Assembly: GCA_002364005.1 (NCBI GenBank)
Contig: DEXG01000026.1
Span: 412 to 8,540, forward strand
Length of the DNA stretch: 8,129 nucleotides
DNA from: Phycisphaerales bacterium UBA3190
GTDB lineage: Bacteria > Planctomycetota > Phycisphaerae > Phycisphaerales > UBA1924
Direction: 5' to 3'
Under the pieces are notes generated by a model, which saw only the letters and a program-made list of their open reading frames with translations, was not told where the DNA came from and searched no databases. The first letter of the stretch is position 1, and each line of letters opens with the position of its first letter. This document shows, in pieces, positions 7,243-8,129 of this stretch. Made by a program: the position numbers and the translations under genes.

Positions 7243-7737
7243 TCAGTGCTCTTCTTCAAACTCGTCGTGGCCGTCTTTGCGGATGGTGCGGATTGAGTTG
7301 TAGAGCGATCGGATCTCTTCCTCGTTGCCGAGCCATGCCTGGCGTGCCAGGGCGGTTGAGGCGGAGACGGCTTCGAGCAGCTTGATGCGGAGGTCCTTGG
7401 TGAAGGTTTCCTTGTCGTCGGCGTACTTGGCCTTGGAGCGCTCGGGGATCGGGGCCTGATCTGCGACATCGACGGCCTGGGCGAGGTTGATGGTGACCTG
7501 GTTGGCGAGGTAGGCGATCTCCTGGCGCATGACGGGGTTGTCAAGCAGACGCATGAGGTCGCGCATGGGCTTGAGGTTGTTGCCCGCGGCTTTCATGAGG
7601 TCTTCGAAATCCATATCGGCGGTCGAGGACACGGAGGCGAAGGAGGTGGTCCGAGCGAGTGCGGCGGAGGGGATGGCCACGGCGCCGGCGGCGATGAATG
7701 CTCTGCGATTGACGGAGTTGGTGGGTGTGGTGGTCAT
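7243..7737 (-). CDS. Tat-exported cytochrome b562-like four-helix protein
   Basis: From ATG 7737 the protein has 164 residues. It begins with a twin-arginine-type signal, NRRAFIAAGAVAIPSAALA (10-28), suggesting export in folded form. The mature part resembles cytochrome b562 in order and spacing. DFEDLMKAAGNNLK (43-56) parallels the DLEDNM...NDNLK start with its Met heme ligand (here M48). The end, IRTIRKDGHDEF (149-160), parallels the TTRNAYHQKYR end with its His ligand (here H157). Helices between them are amphipathic with a central proline-containing loop. There is no CxxCH, so heme, if bound, is non-covalent. The start is chosen over an in-frame one at 7926 because that would overlap the DinB-like gene and bury the signal peptide. 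The next gene encodes a heme membrane protein, a likely partner. Confidence 0.65.
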   Translation of the reverse strand: MTTTPTNSVNRRAFIAAGAVAIPSAALARTTSFASVSSTADMDFEDLMKAAGNNLKPMRDLMRLLDNPVMRQEIAYLANQVTINLAQAVDVADQAPIPERSKAKYADDKETFTKDLRIKLLEAVSASTALARQAWLGNEEEIRSLYNSIRTIRKDGHDEFEEEH

Positions 7738-7798
7738 TGGTTCCCGATCTGCGTCCTGTGACGCCAAGTCATGTTGATAGAGGGCCATCATACTGTTT

Positions 7799-7823
7799 GT
7801 ATGGACCTTGTGCTTGGCCATAC
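7799..7823. repeat. Inverted repeat between the DinB-like and b562-like genes
   Basis: GTATGG and CCATAC flank a 13-base centre that can add CC/GG pairs with one bulged A. The repeat lies 16 bases past the DinB-like stop and about 60 bases before the b562-like start. It may terminate the upstream transcript or serve as an operator for the cytochrome pair. No U-tract is present. Confidence 0.3.
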
Positions 7824-7838
7824 GAACGACTGAGGGGG

Positions 7839-8129
7839 CTATTGCGTGTCTGCAAAGAGCATCCACTCCATGACGCTGCTCCTGGGGAGTGATTCGATCC
7901 CGAGCTGGCGGAGCATGTTGAGGCATTGGGCGCGGTGGTGCATGGAATGGGTGGTGACATGGGCGAGTATGCCCCCGACGGTGAAGGTGTAGGACTCGTC
8001 GCCGCGTTGCCGGTTGATGATGGTGTCGAAGGGGCGGCGGAGTGCGGCCCGCTGAAAGTCGTCTGCGATGGGGTCGTGCATGGCGATGATGTCGTCGAGT
8101 GTGTGCTGCCCCTCTTCGAGCCGAGGTCG
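7839..8129 (-). CDS. DinB-like protein, C-terminal part (cut by window edge)
   Basis: The frame is open to the window end, leaving the last 96 residues. The segment TVGGILAHVTTHSMHHRAQCLNMLRQLG, given here by its key residues H57, H61, H64 and H65 of the visible part, matches the DinB / DUF664 four-helix fold. There a histidine-rich helix of the form 'HvxxHsxHHRaQ' contributes metal ligands. A further His usually lies in the N-terminal helix, outside this window. DinB-fold proteins include thiol-dependent metalloenzymes and damage-inducible proteins, so the reaction cannot be specified. It ends 101 bases before the cytochrome b562-like gene on the same strand. Confidence 0.8.
   Translation of the reverse strand, partial: RPRLEEGQHTLDDIIAMHDPIADDFQRAALRRPFDTIINRQRGDESYTFTVGGILAHVTTHSMHHRAQCLNMLRQLGIESLPRSSVMEWMLFADTQ

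Noticed and set aside
6284..7303. 339-codon plus-strand frame
   Set aside because: Antisense to the DUF2231-cytochrome c gene, which has clear heme and membrane motifs.
7738..7926. 63-codon N-terminal extension of the b562-like protein
   Set aside because: Overlaps the DinB-like gene and would place the Tat signal internally.

Overview
The window looks like a chromosomal piece of a high-GC member of the Planctomycetota, quite possibly a Phycisphaerae-type organism. The best lineage clue is a membrane protein ending in a planctomycete-type cytochrome c domain. GC-rich codon use in most genes and weak or absent Shine-Dalgarno sites fit this. The assignment is an inference from reading, not from a search.

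Region 1 (1-732) holds a strong hairpin, a small XRE-type DNA-binding protein on the minus strand, an 18-bp near-perfect palindrome just upstream of it (a candidate operator), and a 57-codon orphan frame of GC-rich composition. Region 2 (about 733-2776) is visibly richer in A+T than everything around it. It carries three same-strand, tightly packed genes behind a promoter with a perfect TTGACA box. The first encodes a TIGR04255-type protein (a sporadically distributed family of unknown function); the other two encode small unrecognised proteins. This is the best candidate for an undescribed, horizontally acquired system. Its last stop codon shares the palindrome CTAG with the stop codon of the convergent thiC.

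Region 3 (2773-4960) is thiC (HMP-phosphate synthase, thiamin biosynthesis) on the minus strand under a textbook TPP riboswitch. A TACAAT -10 box is placed so that transcription would begin at the first base of the aptamer. Region 4 (5043-5669) has two short plus-strand genes: a predicted exported protein and a 47-residue single-span membrane protein. The latter converges on an Rnk-like GreA/GreB-fold protein (5680-6135, minus), and a small palindrome contains both stop codons.

Region 5 (6401-8129, all minus strand) is a likely redox module. A Tat-exported four-helix protein resembles cytochrome b562 and keeps the Met and His ligand positions. It is followed 8 nt later by a four-helix DUF2231 membrane protein fused to a CxxCH cytochrome c domain. 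Upstream lies the 3' part of a DinB-like gene, cut by the window edge. No tRNA, rRNA, CRISPR array, transposase, integrase or origin was seen.
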